Notes under the pieces: model-generated | Database searches by the model: none | What the model was told of the DNA's origin: nothing | Seen by the model: the letters and a program-made list of their open reading frames with translations, nothing else | Shown here: positions 61,419-64,000 of the stretch, in pieces | Layout of the letters: every line of letters begins with the position of its first letter | Numbering within the stretch: the first letter of the stretch is position 1 | Translations under genes and position numbers: made by a program | Source of the DNA: Linnemannia elongata | Lineage: Eukaryota > Mortierellomycota > Mortierellomycetes > Mortierellales > Mortierellaceae | Assembly: GCA_036320915.1 (NCBI GenBank) | Contig: JAXBDG010000009.1 | Coordinates: 1,612,001-1,676,000, forward strand | Reading direction: 5' to 3' | Length of the DNA: 64,000 nucleotides

Positions 61419-62752
61419 ATGGGTCGTGTCATTCGTGCTCAGCGTAAGGGTCCCGGAGGAATCTTCAAGTCGCACACTCGTCTGCGCAAGGGTGCCGCCA
61501 AGTTGCGTTCCCTCGATTTCGCCGAGCGTACCGGTTACATTCGCGGAATCGTCAAGGAGGTTATCCACGACCCCGGTCGTGGCGCCCCCCTCGCCAAGGT
61601 CCAGTTCCGTGACCCCTACAGGTAATACTTTTTGTTTTATCTGTTTTGCCTAGAGTGCAGGAATACAGGACGACAAGTACTATAAGCCAAGGAACTGGTT
61701 AATGCTTACCAAGAACCGACCACCGCAACAATTGGCTCTATCGCTACCCTGTCAGTCAAGCAAGGATGCTACTTCTGAATGCGTCCCTATTTTTCAAGCG
61801 GGAGACAGGATCAACACATTCGGCTTAAAGACAGTAACATGTGGAGGAGTAGCCAAGGCCAAATTGAAAATTACAGGACAAACCTATGAAACTACAGCAT
61901 TGGAGCGACTACAATCGTCTGTATCAAGACTCGACAGATCGACAGCCAATTTATACACAAGGCGGGAGCATATCAGTAGCATCATTGGCGTCACTTCAGC
62001 CAAGGCAACTGCCGACAAAACAACACATGGAGCTAACCTACTCGGCCGTTCTTTTGTTTATCGTTTCGTACTATAGATACAAGATGCGCACTGAGACTTT
62101 CATTGCCACTGGTGAGTGCAGTTTTTCAACGTTTTTACTATTTGAAGCGCAGTCGGAGAATAAGCATACCCTTGACATTGCATAAGCTAACATCGTATTG
62201 TCCCTTGTTTCTCCAATGATTGTAGAGGGTACCTACACTGGCCAGTTCATCTACTGCGGTAAGAAGGCTGCCTTGAGCGTTGGTAACGTTCTTCCTTTGG
62301 GTTCCATGCCCGAGGGTACCGTTGTCTGCAACGTCGAGGAGACCGTCGGTGATCGCGGTGCTCTCGCCCGTACCTCCGGAGGTTACGCCACCGTCATCGG
62401 CCACAACACCGATGATGGCAAGACCCGCATCAAGCTCCCCTCCGGTGCCAAGAAGGTCGTCTTCTCGACTGCCCGTGCCACCGTCGGTATTGTTGCTGGA
62501 GGTGGTCGTATTGACAAGCCCCTCTTGAAGGCCGGTCGTGCTTACCACAAGTACCGCGTCAAGCGCAACTCGTGGCCCAAGACTCGTGGTGTTGCTATGA
62601 ACCCCGTCGACCATCCCCACGGAGGAGGAAACCATCAGCACATTGGTCACGCTTCGACCATTGCTCGCGATGCCGTTCCCGGTCAGAAGGCTGGTCTCAT
62701 TGCTGCCCGCCGTACCGGTTTGCTTCGCGGTTCCAAGAAGCTCAAGGAGTAA
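61419..62752 (+). CDS. RPL2: 60S ribosomal protein uL2 (Rpl2/RPL8)
   Basis: Three exons: 61419-61621, 62077-62111 and 62226-62752, giving 254 aa, exactly the eukaryotic uL2 length. It starts [20 protein letters not shown] and carries the OB fold and SH3-like domains, with the C-terminal peptidyl-transferase-centre loop [20 protein letters not shown]. The His in GNHQHIG corresponds to the residue hydroxylated in human RPL8 by NO66. uL2 is essential for subunit joining and peptide-bond formation. Codon use is strongly biased, as expected for a highly expressed gene. The 455-nt first intron is long for this window; I found no clear snoRNA boxes in it. Confidence 0.98.
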
Positions 62753-63254
62753 ATCATTGCTTTGCTTTTTCACCCAAAATAAATTCACGAACCTTTTTCT
62801 GCAAAAAAAAAATATGAAAACCCATGTTCTATTTTCGTGAAGGAGTGTTGGTTGTAAGTGAGCCTTTGATTTGCTTAGCGCCGACCTGTTTGAATGGCGA
62901 CCTTGTGAAATGACAGACGAGTTCCTGTAGAGGCTTTGAGCAGGCTGTATGCTCGTCGTATCTCCTTGTCTCGGGCTTCAGGTTTGGTTTGATAGCTCCT
63001 GAGTCGCTGCTGCTGAGCTCTCCATTTTACTTTCAAGCTCAAATCAATTCTTCGAGCCGCTCCTTGTTCTATTTTCAATTACCATCGAAAACACAACAGC
63101 CAGTATTGAGAACAAGGATCTTGGGAGGAGAAAAAAAAAAAAGTCTGATTATTATTATTTGTATGATGTACAGGGGAAGAGATGAGGCACTATGTAGATG
63201 GATATTTTTTTTTGTTATCGTCGTTCGAATGTCTAATGAACGATCGACTCTATT
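62753..63254. other. Convergent 3' region uL2/P-type ATPase
   Basis: About 500 nt between two 3' ends. No gene is seen. Confidence 0.6.
62778..62783 (+). terminator. Poly(A) signal of uL2
   Basis: AATAAA 26 nt after the uL2 stop codon, followed by an A-rich stretch; predicts a very short 3' UTR, typical of ribosomal-protein genes. Confidence 0.5.
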
Positions 63255-64000
63255 TTAGTTTGTGGGCTGGATAGACTTGGTCCTGCTGAACGTCCGGCTG
63301 AACATGGTCTTCATGGTGGGGACCATGTTGAGGCCAAGGATCTCCTCATTCAAGGCGGTGGGGCGGAGACGACGGAGGATCAACTGGCGGACGGTGGCGT
63401 AGAAGAGGATAAAGACACCAAAGAGCATGGGGATCAAGAGGTAGACAAACTTGGTGTTGGGGCTGGTACCGAACACAACATGGACACCAGGAGTGTAGAC
63501 GATGAAGAAACCGAGAGCGCATCCGAAGACAATACCGACAAACGACCGGACGTTCGAGAACATGTACTTTCCAAAGGGAAGTCTGTAGCGGGTCTTGCAA
63601 GCGAACATGTTGAAGAGCTGCATGATCATGATTCCGAGGTAGAAGGTCGACTGGGCCTGGGCAAGGATATCCTTGTCCTCCTCAGTTCCGGTGGATGAGA
63701 ACTTGTTGTCCTTTTGCATTTGCACGGCCATAGCAGGGGTAATGCCGCGTTCCTTGTAGAAGACGACAAAGAAGGCTACCAAAGCACCGATGGTCTCAAT
63801 GATACCGATCTCGAGGTAGGCCCAGGACAACAGACCGGCATCGACCAAGACCTCGTCCTCGGTCGACTCGAAACGCTCGCGCCAGTAGACAGCGGTGAAC
63901 ATAGCCTTGAAGTTGTGCTGGAAACGAGCCAAGGCAGTGGGCTTGACCTCCTCACCAGACTCGGCATCATAAACGGGGGCCAAGTCACGGGTGGCAAGAC
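63255..64000 (-). CDS. P-type cation ATPase of Na+/K+-type (P2C), C-terminal part
   Basis: Partial: about 248 residues, open to the right edge, so upstream exons lie outside the window. Visible are four hydrophobic segments: YLEIGIIETIGALVAFFVVF, TFYLGIMIMQLFNMFACKTR, FVGIVFGCALGFFIVYTPGV and FVYLLIPMLFGVFILFYATV. The order and the final VRQLILRRLRP match the last TM helices of Na,K-ATPase-type pumps (VRKLIIRRRPGG), and MQLFNMFACKTR matches VVQWADLVICKTR. The catalytic DKTG site and cytoplasmic domains are not in the window. Fungal P2C pumps are known mainly from early-diverging lineages. It probably exports Na+ or H+ against K+, but the ion cannot be decided from this part. The tail FSRTFSRTKS could be phosphorylated. 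Confidence 0.85.
   Translation of the reverse strand, partial: LATRDLAPVYDAESGEEVKPTALARFQHNFKAMFTAVYWRERFESTEDEVLVDAGLLSWAYLEIGIIETIGALVAFFVVFYKERGITPAMAVQMQKDNKFSSTGTEEDKDILAQAQSTFYLGIMIMQLFNMFACKTRYRLPFGKYMFSNVRSFVGIVFGCALGFFIVYTPGVHVVFGTSPNTKFVYLLIPMLFGVFILFYATVRQLILRRLRPTALNEEILGLNMVPTMKTMFSRTFSRTKSIQPTN

Noticed and set aside
61622..62076. Open frame of about 120 codons inside the first uL2 intron
   Set aside because: It ends exactly at the intron acceptor TAG, is not in frame with exon 1, and the uL2 protein is complete and of normal length without it.
61622..62076. Intron-encoded snoRNA in uL2
   Set aside because: Ribosomal-protein introns often host snoRNAs, but I found no paired C/D or H/ACA boxes with a closing stem by eye.

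Overview
This window is nuclear DNA from an intron-rich fungus. Small GT-AG introns, CT-rich promoters, long A/T homopolymers, and genes absent from yeasts (a BRAT1-like and a FANCE-like protein, an AIG1-type GTPase, a Na+/K+-type P-ATPase) point to an early-diverging lineage, most probably Mortierellomycotina/Mucoromycota. That placement is inference from gene content and style; no marker gene fixes it. I see no rRNA, tRNA, CRISPR array, transposon, viral remnant or bacterial operon. I rebuilt 21 protein genes exon by exon. In every spliced model the intron phases close exactly.

Left part (1-17 kb): a gene-poor end with a perfect hairpin; an orphan six-TM protein with one EF-hand loop; NC2-alpha (minus); LSM8 (plus); ABCE1/RLI1 (minus); a nucleoside hydrolase (minus); the copper chaperone ATX1 (plus); and a DHA1-type MFS transporter (plus). 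Middle (17-39 kb): Nup84/Nup107 (minus) divergent from the COX18 insertase (plus); a NOPCHAP1-like snoRNP chaperone (minus) divergent from cytosolic SerRS (plus); an AIG1/GIMAP-like GTPase with a CaaX end (plus); mitoferrin (plus); cystathionine beta-lyase (minus); and a BRAT1-like HEAT-repeat protein ending in DCY (plus). Right part (39-64 kb): a 21-exon Diaphanous-type formin (plus); a coiled-coil protein with a CC1-box-like motif and ten SLxxEL repeats (minus); DED1/DDX3 (plus); PEX11 with a 12-nt microexon (minus); a FANCE-like protein (minus); ribosomal protein uL2 (plus); and the C-terminal part of a P-type cation ATPase running off the right edge (minus).

There is no operon logic. Genes alternate in divergent and convergent pairs with 0.1-1.6 kb spacers. 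Themes are RNA and translation (LSM8, ABCE1, NOPCHAP1, SerRS, DED1, uL2, NC2-alpha), mitochondrial and metal biology (COX18, mitoferrin, ATX1) and cytoskeleton or transport (formin, putative dynein adaptor, Nup84). The items most worth follow-up are the BRAT1-like gene with its conserved terminal tripeptide (implying an Integrator-type nuclease in this fungus), the FANCE-like gene (Fanconi core complex in fungi), the CC1-box/SLxxEL-repeat protein as a possible non-Hook dynein adaptor, the CaaX-tailed GIMAP-like GTPase, and the exon oddities in PEX11, ATX1 and SerRS.
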